This document shows positions 49,557 through 59,613 of a stretch of 64,000 nucleotides of DNA, one piece after another. Each line of letters starts with the position of its first letter. Position 1 is the first letter of the stretch. The notes beneath the pieces are model-generated. The model was not told the origin of the DNA, ran no database searches, and worked only from the letters and a program-made list of their open reading frames with translations. The translations under genes and the position numbers were made by a program. Source of the stretch: Hyphomicrobium sp. ghe19 (lineage in GTDB: Bacteria; Pseudomonadota; Alphaproteobacteria; Rhizobiales; Hyphomicrobiaceae); the NCBI RefSeq assembly GCF_902712875.1, contig NZ_LR743509.1, positions 310,001-374,000 on the forward strand, in the 5' to 3' direction.

Positions 49557-51317
49557 ATGAGCAGAAAAGAAATTCGCGTTCCGGTTCTCGGCGACTTCGA
49601 AGATGTTCCCGTCATCGAAGTGCACGTGAAGGCGGGGGTGACCATCGCCGCCGAAGACGCACTCATTACGCTCGAGAGCGACAAGGCTTCGTTCGATGTG
49701 CCGGCTCCTGAGGGCGGTAAAGTCGTCGAGGTTCTGATCAAGGTCGGCGACAAGGTCAGCGAAGGAAGTCCGATCCTCACGCTCGAAACGGATGGCGAGA
49801 CGGAGAGCCCGGCCGAGCCCGAGAAGGTGCCGCCGAAGAAGGAGGCGGCCCCGACTGCTCCTGCGTCAGCGGGAAAATTTTCGGGTTCTGCGGATCATTC
49901 GTGCGAGGTGCTGGTGCTGGGTGCTGGGCCCGGCGGTTATTCCGCAGCCTTTCGTGCGGCCGATCTCGGCGCCAAGACGATCCTCGTCGATCGGTGGCCG
50001 GCGCTCGGCGGCGTTTGCCTGAATGTGGGCTGTATTCCGTCGAAGGCGCTGCTGCACACGGCATTCGTCATCGACGAGGCGGCAGCGTTGGGGAAGCACG
50101 GCATTACGTTTGCCGCGCCGAAAATCGATCTGAAAAAGCTTGCAGCATTCAAAGACGCCGTCGTCGCCAAGCTGACGGGCGGGCTCGCATCGATTGCGAA
50201 GGCGCGCAAGGTCACGACGCTGCGCGGGACCGGCACGTTCGTCGATGATCATCATATGACTGTCGTGTTCGACGACGGGCACGAAGAGGTGGTGCGTTTC
50301 GAAAAGGCCATCATCGCTGCCGGATCGGAAGCGGCGGCGTTGCCGTTCATGCCGTCAGATCCGCGTATCGTCGATTCGACGGGGGCGCTCGAGCTTCCGC
50401 AAATTCCGGACAGAATGCTCGTCATCGGCGGCGGCATCATCGGGCTCGAGATGGCGACGGTTTATTCGACGCTCGGCGCGTGGCTCGATGTCGTCGAGTT
50501 GCTCGATGGCCTGATGCTCGGTGCTGACCGCGATCTCGTCAATGTCTGGCAGAAGGTCAATGCGCGGCGCTTCGACCGTGTGATGCTTAAGACAAAAGTC
50601 GTTGCAGTCGAAGCAAAGCAAGACGGCATTCATGTAAGATTTGAAGGTGCCGACGCGCCTGCCGAGCCGCAGCGCTATGGGATGGTGCTCGTCGCTGTCG
50701 GGCGAAAGCCGAACGGCAAGGCGATAGGTGCCGACAACGCGGGCGTCGGCGTTACTGACCGTGGTTTCATTCCGGTCGACAAGCAGATGAGGACGAACGT
50801 CGCGAACATCTTCGCCATCGGCGACATCGCGGATGAGCCGATGCTTGCACACAAGGCTGTCCACCAGGGTCACGTTGCGGCGGAGAATGCGGCGGGGAAG
50901 AAGAGCTTCTTTGATGCGCGCCAGATTCCTTCCGTTGCCTACACCGATCCCGAAATCGCATGGGCGGGTTTGACTGAGACTGAGGCTAAGGCGCGGGGCA
51001 TTGCATTTAAGAAGGCAGTGTTTCCCTGGGCGGCGTCGGGGCGCGCCATCGCGAACGCCCGGGACGAGGGCTTCACGAAACTTCTTTTTGACGAGGGCAC
51101 GGAGCAGATTATCGGCGGGGCCATCGTCGGCACGGAAGCCGGAAATCTCATTTCCGAGATTTGTCTCGCCATCGAAATGGGGGCGGATGCGGTCGATATC
51201 GGCAAGACGATCCATCCCCATCCGACGCTGTCGGAATCCGTCGGCATGGCCGCCGAGGTGGCGGAAGGCGTCTGTACGGACCTGATGCCCCCGAAACCGC
51301 TGCGGGGCCGGACCTGA
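49557..51317 (+). CDS. lpdA: Dihydrolipoyl dehydrogenase (E3) with N-terminal lipoyl domain
   Basis: A 586-residue flavoprotein. Residues about 1-80 are a lipoyl domain (LESDKASFDVPAP) joined by a Pro/Ala/Lys linker to the E3 core. The core has the FAD site LGAGPGGYSAAFRAADLG, the redox disulfide GGVCLNVGCIPSKAL, the NAD site GGGIIGLEMATVY, and the dimer-interface motif HPHPTLSESV. It reoxidises dihydrolipoyl groups and makes NADH. The extra lipoyl domain on E3 is found in some bacteria with homodimeric AceE. It starts 10 bp after aceF. Confidence 0.95.
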   Translation: MSRKEIRVPVLGDFEDVPVIEVHVKAGVTIAAEDALITLESDKASFDVPAPEGGKVVEVLIKVGDKVSEGSPILTLETDGETESPAEPEKVPPKKEAAPTAPASAGKFSGSADHSCEVLVLGAGPGGYSAAFRAADLGAKTILVDRWPALGGVCLNVGCIPSKALLHTAFVIDEAAALGKHGITFAAPKIDLKKLAAFKDAVVAKLTGGLASIAKARKVTTLRGTGTFVDDHHMTVVFDDGHEEVVRFEKAIIAAGSEAAALPFMPSDPRIVDSTGALELPQIPDRMLVIGGGIIGLEMATVYSTLGAWLDVVELLDGLMLGADRDLVNVWQKVNARRFDRVMLKTKVVAVEAKQDGIHVRFEGADAPAEPQRYGMVLVAVGRKPNGKAIGADNAGVGVTDRGFIPVDKQMRTNVANIFAIGDIADEPMLAHKAVHQGHVAAENAAGKKSFFDARQIPSVAYTDPEIAWAGLTETEAKARGIAFKKAVFPWAASGRAIANARDEGFTKLLFDEGTEQIIGGAIVGTEAGNLISEICLAIEMGADAVDIGKTIHPHPTLSESVGMAAEVAEGVCTDLMPPKPLRGRT

Positions 51318-51646
51318 GGCTTCGCGGGCCTTACAACCTGGATGCAGGCCAAGGCTTGGGCGGGGGCCTGGCAGCCCTTGCTTTCGGGGGGGCGGTTGGC
51401 TATATCAGCGCCATTCGACGTCGCTGTCGGATGGTCAAGAGGAAGATCAGCCGGTTGGGCGCCCCATAGGGGCCCCCGAATTCTGACCGGCAGGGCTGCG
51501 GCCCATCACGGCGACATCACATCCAGACATCCGCGCCATCAAGCCAGGCATCGCGTTCGCGCGGGTCTGCCTATTGGCGCTTCAAATATCAACCCAAACT
51601 CGCCCGGCCGCCGAGCCGGGCAACACGTCGTTATCAAGGAGAACGA
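51318..51646. other. rpsA leader region
   Basis: About 330 bp between lpdA and rpsA. No gene was recognised. It is GC-rich and ends with a 7-bp hairpin just before the rpsA ribosome binding site. It probably contains the rpsA promoter and an autoregulatory leader, as is usual for ribosomal protein S1 genes. Confidence 0.5.
51602..51621 (+). promoter_or_regulatory. Hairpin in rpsA leader
   Basis: Perfect 7-bp stem GCCCGGC / GCCGGGC with a 6-nt loop. It ends 14 nt before the AAGGAG ribosome binding site (51636-51641), where it could influence rpsA translation. Confidence 0.4.
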
Positions 51647-53368
51647 ATGTCCGCTGAAGTTGCCAATAAAGATTTTAATCCCTCGCGCGAAGATTTTGCC
51701 GCGCTTCTCGCCGAGAGCCTTGCCAAGGACGACCTGTTCGAAGGTTCCGTCGTAAAGGGCAAGATCGTCGGCATCGAAAAAGACATGGCGATCATCGACG
51801 TTGGCCTGAAGATGGAAGGCCGCGTCGCGATGAAGGAGTTCGGCGTCGGCGGGAAGCCGGGCGACCTCAAAGTCGGCGATACTGTTGAAGTCTACCTGGA
51901 GCGCGTCGAGAACGCGCTCGGTGAAGCGGTTCTTTCGCGCGACAAGGCTCGCCGCGAAGAAAGCTGGACCCGCCTCGAGCGCCTCTATGAAAAGGGCGAG
52001 AAGGTTACGGGCGTCATCTTCAACAAGGTCAAGGGCGGCTTCACGGTCGATCTCGACGGCGCCGTTGCGTTCCTTCCGGGCAGCCAGGTCGATATTCGCC
52101 CCGTTCGCGATATCGGACCGCTGATGCATCAGCAGCAGCCCTTCCAGATCCTGAAGATGGATCGCCGTCGCGGCAACATCGTCGTTTCGCGCCGCTCGGT
52201 TCTCGAAGAAAGCCGCGCCGAGCAGAGGACGGAAATCGTCGCTCGTCTCGCCGAAGGCCAGATCATCGACGGTCTCGTCAAGAACATCACCGATTACGGC
52301 GCGTTCATCGATCTCGGCGGCATCGACGGCCTTCTCCACGTCACCGACATGGCATGGCGCCGCGTCAACCATCCGTCCGAAATCCTCAACGTCGGCGATA
52401 CGGTGAAGGTGCAGATCATCCGCATCAACCCGGAAACGCAGCGTATTTCGCTCGGTATGAAGCAGCTTCAGTCCGACCCGTGGTCGGCGATCGAAGCCAA
52501 GTATCCGGTCGGCGCTCGCGTCAAGGGCACCGTGACGAACATTGCCGATTACGGTGCGTTCGTTGAACTGGAGCCGGGCGTCGAAGGCCTGATCCACGTT
52601 TCGGAAATGAGCTGGACGAAGAAGAACACGCACCCTGGCAAGATCGTCTCGACGAGCCAGCAGGTCGAAGTTCAGGTTCTCGAAGTCGATCCGCAGAAGC
52701 GCCGTATCTCGCTCGGCCTGAAGCAGACGCAGGAGAACCCGTGGGATGCGTTCCTGACGCAGCACCCGAAGGGCTCGGTCGTCGAAGGTCCGATCCGCAA
52801 CATCACCGAGTTCGGTCTGTTCATCGGTCTCGACAACGGCATCGACGGTATGGTCCACCTCTCCGATCTCGACTGGCAGAAGGCCGGCGACGAGGTCATC
52901 AAGGACTACAAGAAGGGCGACAACGTCAAAGCCATCGTTCTCGATGTCGACGGCTCGAAGGAGCGCATTTCGCTCGGCGTCAAGCAGCTGTCGGGCGATC
53001 CGGCAGACGCCATGGCGAAGTACAAGAAGGGCGATGCCGTCACCGGCACGGTCACATCGGTCAGCGACGCTGGTATCGAAGTCAGGATCGCAGACAGCGA
53101 GTTGACGTCATTCATCAAGCGCGCCGATCTCTCGCGTGATCGCTCGGAGCAGCGTCCGGAACGCTTCAACGTCGGCGACAAGGTCGACGCGGCCGTCCTC
53201 TCGGTCGACAAGGCAGCGCGCCGTATCGCGGTTTCGATCAAGGCGCTCGAGCTGGCGGAAGAAAAGCAGGCGGTTGCTCAGTACGGTTCGACCGACTCGG
53301 GCGCTTCGCTGGGCGACATCTTCAAGGCCGCCATCAAGAAGCGCGAAGGCGCCGAAGACGCCGAGTAA
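51647..53368 (+). CDS. rpsA: 30S ribosomal protein S1
   Basis: A 573-residue protein made of six S1 (OB-fold) repeats, visible through recurring motifs such as ITDYGAFIDLGGIDGLLHVTDMAW, IADYGAFVELEPGVEGLIHVSEMSW and ITEFGLFIGLDNGIDGMVHLSDLDW. It binds mRNA at the ribosome and helps initiation. AAGGAG 5 nt before the ATG. Codon use is strongly biased toward GAC/AAG/CGC as expected for a highly expressed gene. Confidence 0.97.
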   Translation: MSAEVANKDFNPSREDFAALLAESLAKDDLFEGSVVKGKIVGIEKDMAIIDVGLKMEGRVAMKEFGVGGKPGDLKVGDTVEVYLERVENALGEAVLSRDKARREESWTRLERLYEKGEKVTGVIFNKVKGGFTVDLDGAVAFLPGSQVDIRPVRDIGPLMHQQQPFQILKMDRRRGNIVVSRRSVLEESRAEQRTEIVARLAEGQIIDGLVKNITDYGAFIDLGGIDGLLHVTDMAWRRVNHPSEILNVGDTVKVQIIRINPETQRISLGMKQLQSDPWSAIEAKYPVGARVKGTVTNIADYGAFVELEPGVEGLIHVSEMSWTKKNTHPGKIVSTSQQVEVQVLEVDPQKRRISLGLKQTQENPWDAFLTQHPKGSVVEGPIRNITEFGLFIGLDNGIDGMVHLSDLDWQKAGDEVIKDYKKGDNVKAIVLDVDGSKERISLGVKQLSGDPADAMAKYKKGDAVTGTVTSVSDAGIEVRIADSELTSFIKRADLSRDRSEQRPERFNVGDKVDAAVLSVDKAARRIAVSIKALELAEEKQAVAQYGSTDSGASLGDIFKAAIKKREGAEDAE

Positions 53369-53428
53369 TCGGCTCGGCCAGACTTGGGCTCGGCCTTTGG
53401 TCGGCCCCGGTCGGAGTTAAGAATTTGG

Positions 53429-53464
53429 AGGCGCGCGGCAAACTCTGCTGCGCGCCTTAACTTT
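53429..53464 (+). terminator. Terminator after rpsA
   Basis: AGGCGCGC-G-GCA / TGCTGCGCGCCTT stem with a short loop, followed by AACTTTT. Moderately convincing. Confidence 0.6.
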
Positions 53465-53570
53465 TGGGCGAGACGTCGCGGGCTTCCCCGTTGCTCGCGG
53501 CCGCAACCTTGCCTACGTTCGCGGCCAGAACGATCCGCGCCGACGGGCCTCCCGCTCGACTTGCCGCGAG

Positions 53571-54560
53571 ATGACGGAAAGGGCACCACCCCCAATGCTT
53601 GAAACGGAAACGGTTCTCGATCGCAGGCGGCTTCGCCGGTCGGTATCGATTTGGCGCGCCGCCGGGCTCGCCGGCCTCCTTCTCGCGGTCGGCGCGCTGG
53701 CATTCGGCGGCGACAAGCTTGCGTCGCTGACCGGCGAAAAGCAGATCGCCCGCGTGACAATCGAAGGCACCATTACGGAAGATCGCGATCAGCTCAAAAT
53801 GCTGAAGGACATCGGCGACGACAGCAGTGTCTCCGGCGTTCTGCTGTTCATCAACAGTCCCGGCGGCACGACAACGGGGGGCGAGGCGCTCTTCGAGGGC
53901 ATCCGTACGCTTGCCAAAAAGAAGCCTGTCGTCGCTCAATTCGGCACCGTGGCGGCGTCGGCTGCCTACATTGCCGGTCTTGCCACGGATCATATCGTGG
54001 CTCGCGGCAATACGATCACCGGCTCGGTCGGCGTCATCGTGCAATGGCCTGAAGTCGTCCAACTGCTGGACAAGATCGGCGTCAAAATGAACGAGGTTAA
54101 GAGTGGCCCGCTCAAGGCTTCACCCTCACCGTTCGAGCCGCTCGACGATGCCAGCCGGAAGGTCGCCGAGGGCATGGTGGCCGATGGCTTCAAATGGTTT
54201 ATCGGCTTGGTCGAGACCCGCCGGGGTGTCAAAGCAGCCAATATTCCGGGGCTTCTGGAGGGCCGAATCTACTCGGGCCGCGAGGCGCTCGATGCAAAGT
54301 TGATCGATCAACTTGGCGGCGAAGATGAAGCGGTCAAATGGCTCAAGGACGTGAAAAGCGTTCCCCAAACGGCGAAAGTTACCGACTGGAAGCCCGGAAA
54401 CAGCAGCGCTTATGGCTTTGCCGGCATGTCGGCCGGCATTGCGGGCTGGTTGCTCGGACCGGCAGCAGGGGACGCCGTAAATTTTTTACTTCGTGATCGG
54501 ATGATTTCCACGCTCGGACTTGACGGTCTTCTCTCAGTTTGGCACCCTTCTGAAAAATAA
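53571..54560 (+). CDS. sppA: Signal peptide peptidase SppA (short form)
   Basis: A 329-residue inner-membrane serine protease. One N-terminal anchor ([18 protein letters not shown]) is followed by the SppA domain with [18 protein letters not shown], the nucleophile Ser in [23 protein letters not shown], and the general-base Lys in [14 protein letters not shown]. It degrades cleaved signal peptides. The size is that of the SppA36K type. ihfB follows 32 bp later in the order conserved in alphaproteobacteria. Confidence 0.92.
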   Translation: MTERAPPPMLETETVLDRRRLRRSVSIWRAAGLAGLLLAVGALAFGGDKLASLTGEKQIARVTIEGTITEDRDQLKMLKDIGDDSSVSGVLLFINSPGGTTTGGEALFEGIRTLAKKKPVVAQFGTVAASAAYIAGLATDHIVARGNTITGSVGVIVQWPEVVQLLDKIGVKMNEVKSGPLKASPSPFEPLDDASRKVAEGMVADGFKWFIGLVETRRGVKAANIPGLLEGRIYSGREALDAKLIDQLGGEDEAVKWLKDVKSVPQTAKVTDWKPGNSSAYGFAGMSAGIAGWLLGPAAGDAVNFLLRDRMISTLGLDGLLSVWHPSEK

Positions 54561-54592
54561 GAAGAAATGGTCGCCGAAGCTGGGAGCGAAAC

Positions 54593-54889
54593 GTGATCAA
54601 ATCGGAGCTGGTGCAACGGATTGCCACTGCCAATCCGCATCTTTACCATCGGGATGTCGAACGCATCGTCAACGTAATTTTCGATGAAATTGTCGATGCT
54701 TTATCGCGAGGTGATCGCGTGGAGCTTCGCGGTTTCGGTGCGTTCACGGTCAAGCATCGTGCATCACGACAGGGAAGAAATCCGCGCACGGGAACCACGG
54801 TCGCCGTTGCCGAGAAGTTCGTGCCGTTCTTCAAAACCGGCAAGGAACTTCGCGACCGGTTGAATAAGCTTAACGGCAGCAAACACTGA
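54593..54889 (+). CDS. ihfB: Integration host factor subunit beta
   Basis: A 98-residue DNA-bending protein of the HU/IHF family. It begins [11 protein letters not shown] (GTG start, GGGAG upstream), and has [33 protein letters not shown], including the beta-arm RNPRTG with the intercalating Pro. It pairs with IhfA in the nucleoid. Confidence 0.96.
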   Translation: MIKSELVQRIATANPHLYHRDVERIVNVIFDEIVDALSRGDRVELRGFGAFTVKHRASRQGRNPRTGTTVAVAEKFVPFFKTGKELRDRLNKLNGSKH

Positions 54890-54938
54890 CAATACGGTCG
54901 CTGCGGTTCGGTGCGCGCACGCCAAGTGAGGAAAGATC

Positions 54939-55289
54939 ATGTTCAGGCGTATTCTCGCGCTGCTAATCGGCTTTCCGATCGGCATCATCCTTGTCGCGAT
55001 TGCGGTTTCCAACCGGCAGCCAGTGGATCTGATCCTCGATCCCTTCCGTCCGGAAACACCGGCGCTTTCCATAGAGCTGCCGTTTTACATTTATCTCATG
55101 GTGGCTCTCGTCGTCGGCGTCATCCTTGGCGGCATTGCGACGTGGATGGGGCAGAGCCGATGGCGCCAGACGGCGCGTTCGCAAGGCCGGCGCGCAGCGC
55201 GCTGGCAAGCAGAAGCCGATCGCCTCGCGCGCGAACGCGAAGCAGCAGCCGACCCGGCAGATCAGCGACTGGCCATCTCCGGCCGTTGA
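54939..55289 (+). CDS. lapA: LapA family protein (DUF1049)
   Basis: A 116-residue inner-membrane protein with two helices (ILALLIGFPIGIILVAIAVSNR and IELPFYIYLMVALVVGVILGGIATWM) around a short periplasmic loop, and a basic cytoplasmic tail. LapA-type proteins take part in lipopolysaccharide assembly control in enterics. It commonly follows ihfB, as here. Confidence 0.85.
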   Translation: MFRRILALLIGFPIGIILVAIAVSNRQPVDLILDPFRPETPALSIELPFYIYLMVALVVGVILGGIATWMGQSRWRQTARSQGRRAARWQAEADRLAREREAAADPADQRLAISGR

Positions 55290-55306
55290 CCGAAGCGAGA
55301 TCCTAA

Positions 55307-55546
55307 ATGTCATTCGATGCGCTGACGCTTTTCGGACTCGTGTCCGTCAGCCTGATGCTGTTGTTCTATGCATTCGAGGACAGCAGCCCTTGGTGCATCC
55401 TCGGATTTTCCGTCGCTTGCGCGATGGGATCGGTCTATGGATTTCTGCAGGGCGCCTGGCCCTTCGGTCTGGTCGAAGGCATTTGGACTTTTATTGCTCT
55501 GAAGCGCTGGCAAAAGCGCCGGCTCGCGGGTGCGCCCGCGGAGTAA
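55307..55546 (+). CDS. Small two-helix membrane protein, unknown function
   Basis: A 79-residue protein with hydrophobic segments LFGLVSVSLMLLFYAF and WCILGFSVACAMGSVYGFLQ, and a final basic tail (LKRWQKRRLAGAPAE). Proteins of this length and pattern are frequent in Hyphomicrobiales at other loci. No function is known. It lies 17 bp after lapA and 13 bp before trpF. Confidence 0.7.
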   Translation: MSFDALTLFGLVSVSLMLLFYAFEDSSPWCILGFSVACAMGSVYGFLQGAWPFGLVEGIWTFIALKRWQKRRLAGAPAE

Positions 55547-55559
55547 CGCACGAAGTTTG

Positions 55560-56210
55560 ATGGTCACCACAGCCAAAATTTGCGGGATCACGACGCCTGA
55601 AGCGTTGGAAGCGGCCATCTCCGGCGGCGCCGACTACATCGGTCTTGTCTTTTATGCGAAGAGCCCGCGCCATCTCGATATCTCTCGAGCCAAGGGACTG
55701 GCTGAGCTGGCACGCGGCAGGGCCAAGATCGTCGCGTTAACGGTCGATGCGGATGACGACACGCTGCAAGAGATCTTCGATGACGTCGGTCCCGACATCC
55801 TGCAATTGCACGGCAAGGAAACGCCGGAACGCGTCGCCGCCATCAAGAAGCAATTCGGCCGCGAGGTTATCAAAGCGATTGCCATCGCGACTGCTGGAGA
55901 CGCGGAGCGCGCGCGCAGCTACGCGGGTGCTGCGGATCTCATCCTCTTCGACGCGAAGGCGCCTCCGGGCTCGTTGCTTCCTGGCGGCAACGGGCGAACG
56001 TTCGACTGGCACGCCCTCGATGGTGTTTCCGAAGCTCTGCCGTTCATGCTTTCGGGTGGTCTCAGTCCCGACAACGTCGCCGACGCGATCGCGTTAACGA
56101 GGCCGATCGCCGTCGATGTGTCGTCGGGCGTCGAAAGTTCGCCGGGCATCAAGGACCTTGAGCAGATCCGTCGCTTTCTTCTGGCCGTAAAGACAGCTAA
56201 GCAGACGTGA
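55560..56210 (+). CDS. trpF: Phosphoribosylanthranilate isomerase
   Basis: A 216-residue (beta/alpha)8 enzyme of tryptophan synthesis. It begins VTTAKICGITTPEALEAA (catalytic Cys in KICGIT), has ALTVDADDDTLQEI with the catalytic Asp, and ends with LSGGLSPDNVADAI and DVSSGVESSPGIKD. The start ATG has only a weak ribosome site. trpB follows. Confidence 0.95.
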   Translation: MVTTAKICGITTPEALEAAISGGADYIGLVFYAKSPRHLDISRAKGLAELARGRAKIVALTVDADDDTLQEIFDDVGPDILQLHGKETPERVAAIKKQFGREVIKAIAIATAGDAERARSYAGAADLILFDAKAPPGSLLPGGNGRTFDWHALDGVSEALPFMLSGGLSPDNVADAIALTRPIAVDVSSGVESSPGIKDLEQIRRFLLAVKTAKQT

Positions 56211-56254
56211 TAATTTCATCTTCCTGATGGGCCAGGAAGACAAGCGAGGCTTTC

Positions 56255-57496
56255 ATGGCGACGAAATCGAAGAAGACCGCGGAGGCAGCGCTCAACAGCT
56301 ACGCCACCGGTCCCGACGACAGGGGATTTTTCGGCATATTCGGCGGCCGTTTCGTCGCCGAAACGTTGATGCCGCTGATCCTGGAACTCGAGCGCGCTTA
56401 CGAGGCCGCAAAAGCCGATCCCGAATTCCAGCGCGAACTCGATTTTCTGAACCTCCATTACGCCGGCCGGCCGAGCCCGCTCTATCATGCGGAGCGTATG
56501 ACGGCGGAACTCGGTGGCGCGAAAATCTACTTCAAGCGCGAAGAGCTCAATCACACGGGCTCGCACAAGATCAATAACTGTCTCGGTCAGATCCTGCTCG
56601 CGCGGCGGATGGGGAAGAAGCGGATCATCGCGGAGACCGGGGCCGGTCAACACGGCGTTGCCGTTGCGACGGTCTGTGCCAAGTACGGCATGCCGTGCGA
56701 GATCTACATGGGCGCGACCGACGTCGAGCGGCAAGCGCCGAACGTTGCGCGGATGCATTTGCTCGGAGCGAAGCTCAATCCCGTGACGTCGGGCGCGGGC
56801 ACGTTGAAAGACGCGATGAACGAAGCGCTGCGCGATTGGGTCACCAACGTTCGCGACACCTACTATCTCATCGGCACGGCGGCTGGTCCGCATCCCTATC
56901 CGGCCATGGTCCGCGACTTCCAGGCGATCATTGGGCACGAGACGCGTTCGCAGATGCTGGAAGCCGAAGGCCGGTTGCCGGATACGATCATTGCCTGCAT
57001 CGGCGGCGGCTCGAACGCTATCGGCATTTTCCATCCGTTTCTGGATGACAAGGATGTTGCGATCTACGGCGTCGAGGCGGGCGGCCACGGGCTCGATGTC
57101 GAGAACGGCCATGCGGCTTCGATGACGGGCGGTTCGCCTGGTGTGCTGCACGGAAACCGTACGTATCTCCTGCAGGACAGCGACGGGCAGATCCTCGAAG
57201 GTCATTCGATTTCCGCTGGCCTCGATTATCCGGGCGTCGGGCCGGAACACTCGTGGCTCAAGGATATCGGCCGCGTTACGTATGTGGCCGTGACGGATAA
57301 GGAAGCGCTCGCGGCTTTGCAGTTCTGCACGCGTCTCGAGGGCATCATCCCGGCGCTCGAACCCAGCCACGCGCTCGCACACGTCATGCGGCTCGCGCCG
57401 AAACTTCCGAAGGACAATCTGCTGGTCGTGAATCTATCCGGTCGTGGCGACAAGGATCTCTTCACGGTCGCCAAACATCTTGGGATGAAGATCTAA
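56255..57496 (+). CDS. trpB: Tryptophan synthase beta chain
   Basis: A 413-residue PLP enzyme converting indole and serine to tryptophan. PLP Lys in [26 protein letters not shown] motif ([17 protein letters not shown]), phosphate loop [10 protein letters not shown], and [17 protein letters not shown] are all present. AAGCGAGG upstream supports the start. trpA starts 1 nt after the stop, so the two are translationally coupled. Confidence 0.97.
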   Translation: MATKSKKTAEAALNSYATGPDDRGFFGIFGGRFVAETLMPLILELERAYEAAKADPEFQRELDFLNLHYAGRPSPLYHAERMTAELGGAKIYFKREELNHTGSHKINNCLGQILLARRMGKKRIIAETGAGQHGVAVATVCAKYGMPCEIYMGATDVERQAPNVARMHLLGAKLNPVTSGAGTLKDAMNEALRDWVTNVRDTYYLIGTAAGPHPYPAMVRDFQAIIGHETRSQMLEAEGRLPDTIIACIGGGSNAIGIFHPFLDDKDVAIYGVEAGGHGLDVENGHAASMTGGSPGVLHGNRTYLLQDSDGQILEGHSISAGLDYPGVGPEHSWLKDIGRVTYVAVTDKEALAALQFCTRLEGIIPALEPSHALAHVMRLAPKLPKDNLLVVNLSGRGDKDLFTVAKHLGMKI

Positions 57497-57497
57497 G

Positions 57498-58328
57498 ATG
57501 ACCAAGCACGTCACGCGCATCGATGCCCGGTTCGAAGCACTGAAAAAAGAAAACCGGCCGGCGCTCATCACGTTCGTCACTGCGGGCGACCCTGATCCGG
57601 AAACGAGCGCGCAGATTCTCGGCGATCTCGCCAAAGCCGGTGCCGATATCATTGAGCTCGGCATGCCGTTCTCCGATCCGATGGCGGACGGTCCGGCAAT
57701 TCAGGCCTCGTCGCAGCGGGCGCTGAAGGCTGGTCAGAACATGATCAAAACGCTGCAGATGGTTCGCGATTTTCGCGCGCACGACAACACGACGCCGATC
57801 GTGCTGATGGGCTACTACAATCCGATCTACGTCTATGGCAACGAGCGCTTCATCAAGGATGCGAAGGCCGCAGGCGTCGATGGACTCATTGTCGTCGACG
57901 TGCCGCCTGAGGCCGACGACGAGCTGTGCCTTCCGGCACTCACGGCCGGGCTGAATTTCATCAGGCTCGCAACGCCCACGACGGACAAGGCGCGTTTGGC
58001 GACAGTTTTGAAGAATACGTCCGGTTTCGTTTACTATGTTTCGATCACGGGCATCACCGGCGCCGCCGCGCCCGTCGTTAACGATGTCCACAGCCAGGTG
58101 AAGGCGATCAAGGCCGAAACCCCGCTACCGGTTGTCGTGGGCTTCGGCGTCCGATCCGGTGCGCAGGCCAAGGCGATCTCGAAGGGGGCTGATGGCGTGG
58201 TCGTCGGCTCAGCCATTGTTTCTGTTATAGAAAAATCTCTTGGAGCGAAGGGCGAGGCCACGGAAGGCACGCGAAAGGGCGTGTCGGAACTCGTCAAGGA
58301 ATTGAGCCTGGCGCTATCGGCCGACTAG
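57498..58328 (+). CDS. trpA: Tryptophan synthase alpha chain
   Basis: A 276-residue TIM-barrel enzyme splitting indole-3-glycerol phosphate. Catalytic Glu in [18 protein letters not shown]; Asp in [15 protein letters not shown]; also [11 protein letters not shown] and [12 protein letters not shown]. It pairs with TrpB. Confidence 0.97.
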   Translation: MTKHVTRIDARFEALKKENRPALITFVTAGDPDPETSAQILGDLAKAGADIIELGMPFSDPMADGPAIQASSQRALKAGQNMIKTLQMVRDFRAHDNTTPIVLMGYYNPIYVYGNERFIKDAKAAGVDGLIVVDVPPEADDELCLPALTAGLNFIRLATPTTDKARLATVLKNTSGFVYYVSITGITGAAAPVVNDVHSQVKAIKAETPLPVVVGFGVRSGAQAKAISKGADGVVVGSAIVSVIEKSLGAKGEATEGTRKGVSELVKELSLALSAD

Positions 58329-58504
58329 CGCTTTCCTTGGATAAGTTCTATTGGAGAGGGCCTTCTGCACCCCCATTTTGGGCATTGTCCTGGCGCCGGT
58401 CCCTCGAGAGGCGCTAAAAAATGGCGGACTGCGAGGAGCTTGCCATTGTGCCCGCACGTTCAAGCGATAGGCACCTGCTGCGGCTTACAAGGAGCCAAGA
58501 ACAC

Positions 58505-59590
58505 GTGAATTGGATTAACAACGTCGTCCGCCCAAAGATCAGTGGGCTCTTATCGACGGCGAAGCGCGACGTTCCGGATAACCTGTGGGTGAAGTGCCCG
58601 GATTCAGGTCAGATGGTCTTTTACAAAGACCTCGAGGCCAACGAGTTCGTCGTGCCCGGCTCGAACTATCACATGCGCATGGGTTCGCAGCAGCGCCTGC
58701 AGCATACGTTCGATGGCGGAGAGTATCGCACCGTCCCAGTGCCGACCGTGCAGCAAGATCCGTTGAAGTTTCGTGATGGGCGCAAATATTCCGATCGTCT
58801 GAAAGACGCGAAGGCTGCGACGAAGCTCGATGATGCCGTTCTCGTCGGCGAAGGCGAACTCGAAGGTTTGCCGGTCGTCGCTGCGGCTCAGGACTTCCGC
58901 TTCATGGCCGGTTCGCTCGGCATGGCCGCCGGTGAGGCGATCATCGCCGGCATGCAGCGCGCGCTCGATCTCAGAACGCCGTTTATTCTATTCGCGGCTT
59001 CGGGTGGTGCGCGCATGCAGGAGGGCATCCTTTCCCTCATGCAAATGCCGCGCACGACGATTGCCGTGCAACGTCTGAGAGACGCGCGGCTTCCCTACAT
59101 CGTCGTTCTGACGGATCCGACGACGGGAGGCGTGACCGCTTCCTACGCGATGCTCGGAGATATCCATATCGCGGAGCCCGGCGCACTTATTTGCTTCGCG
59201 GGTCCACGCGTCATCCAGCAGACGATCCGCGAGCAGTTGCCGGACGGCTTCCAGCGTGCGGAATATCTGCTTTCGCACGGCATGATCGATATGGTCGTGC
59301 ATCGTCATCAGATGCGGGAGACGCTCGCGCGCGTCTGCAAGCTCCTGATGAGCGGGGTGCAGGCGACGAAGGCGAAAGACACACGCAAGATGAATGGCAA
59401 GCCGTACGTCAACGGCGCTCCAGTCGATAGCAAAGTCATCGAGACGGCCGCGCGGGAGAGCGGCGTCGTCGAACCGGAGGCTGTGCCAAACAGCCAACGC
59501 TTCGAGCCGGGCAAGGGCGACAAGCCGAAGCGCGATGAGGCGGGATCGTCAACATCGGCAAATCCCAAAGATGCGCCTCGCGGCGCCTAG
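58505..59590 (+). CDS. accD: Acetyl-CoA carboxylase carboxyltransferase subunit beta
   Basis: A 361-residue subunit that transfers carboxyl from biotin to acetyl-CoA in fatty acid synthesis. The start GTG (AAGGAG 10 nt upstream) gives the family N-terminus [11 protein letters not shown]; a frame open from 58421 would add 28 unrelated residues. Core motifs: [60 protein letters not shown]. The N-terminal zinc finger of enteric AccD has lost its cysteines: only KCPDSGQ remains of the four, as is usual in Hyphomicrobiales. Confidence 0.94.
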   Translation: MNWINNVVRPKISGLLSTAKRDVPDNLWVKCPDSGQMVFYKDLEANEFVVPGSNYHMRMGSQQRLQHTFDGGEYRTVPVPTVQQDPLKFRDGRKYSDRLKDAKAATKLDDAVLVGEGELEGLPVVAAAQDFRFMAGSLGMAAGEAIIAGMQRALDLRTPFILFAASGGARMQEGILSLMQMPRTTIAVQRLRDARLPYIVVLTDPTTGGVTASYAMLGDIHIAEPGALICFAGPRVIQQTIREQLPDGFQRAEYLLSHGMIDMVVHRHQMRETLARVCKLLMSGVQATKAKDTRKMNGKPYVNGAPVDSKVIETAARESGVVEPEAVPNSQRFEPGKGDKPKRDEAGSSTSANPKDAPRGA

Positions 59591-59613
59591 CTCTTCTCGA
59601 AGGTATACGGGGC

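Noticed and set aside
51539..52858. 439-codon open frame on the minus strand
   Set aside because: It is antisense to rpsA. Repetitive composition comes from the repeated S1 domains on the other strand.
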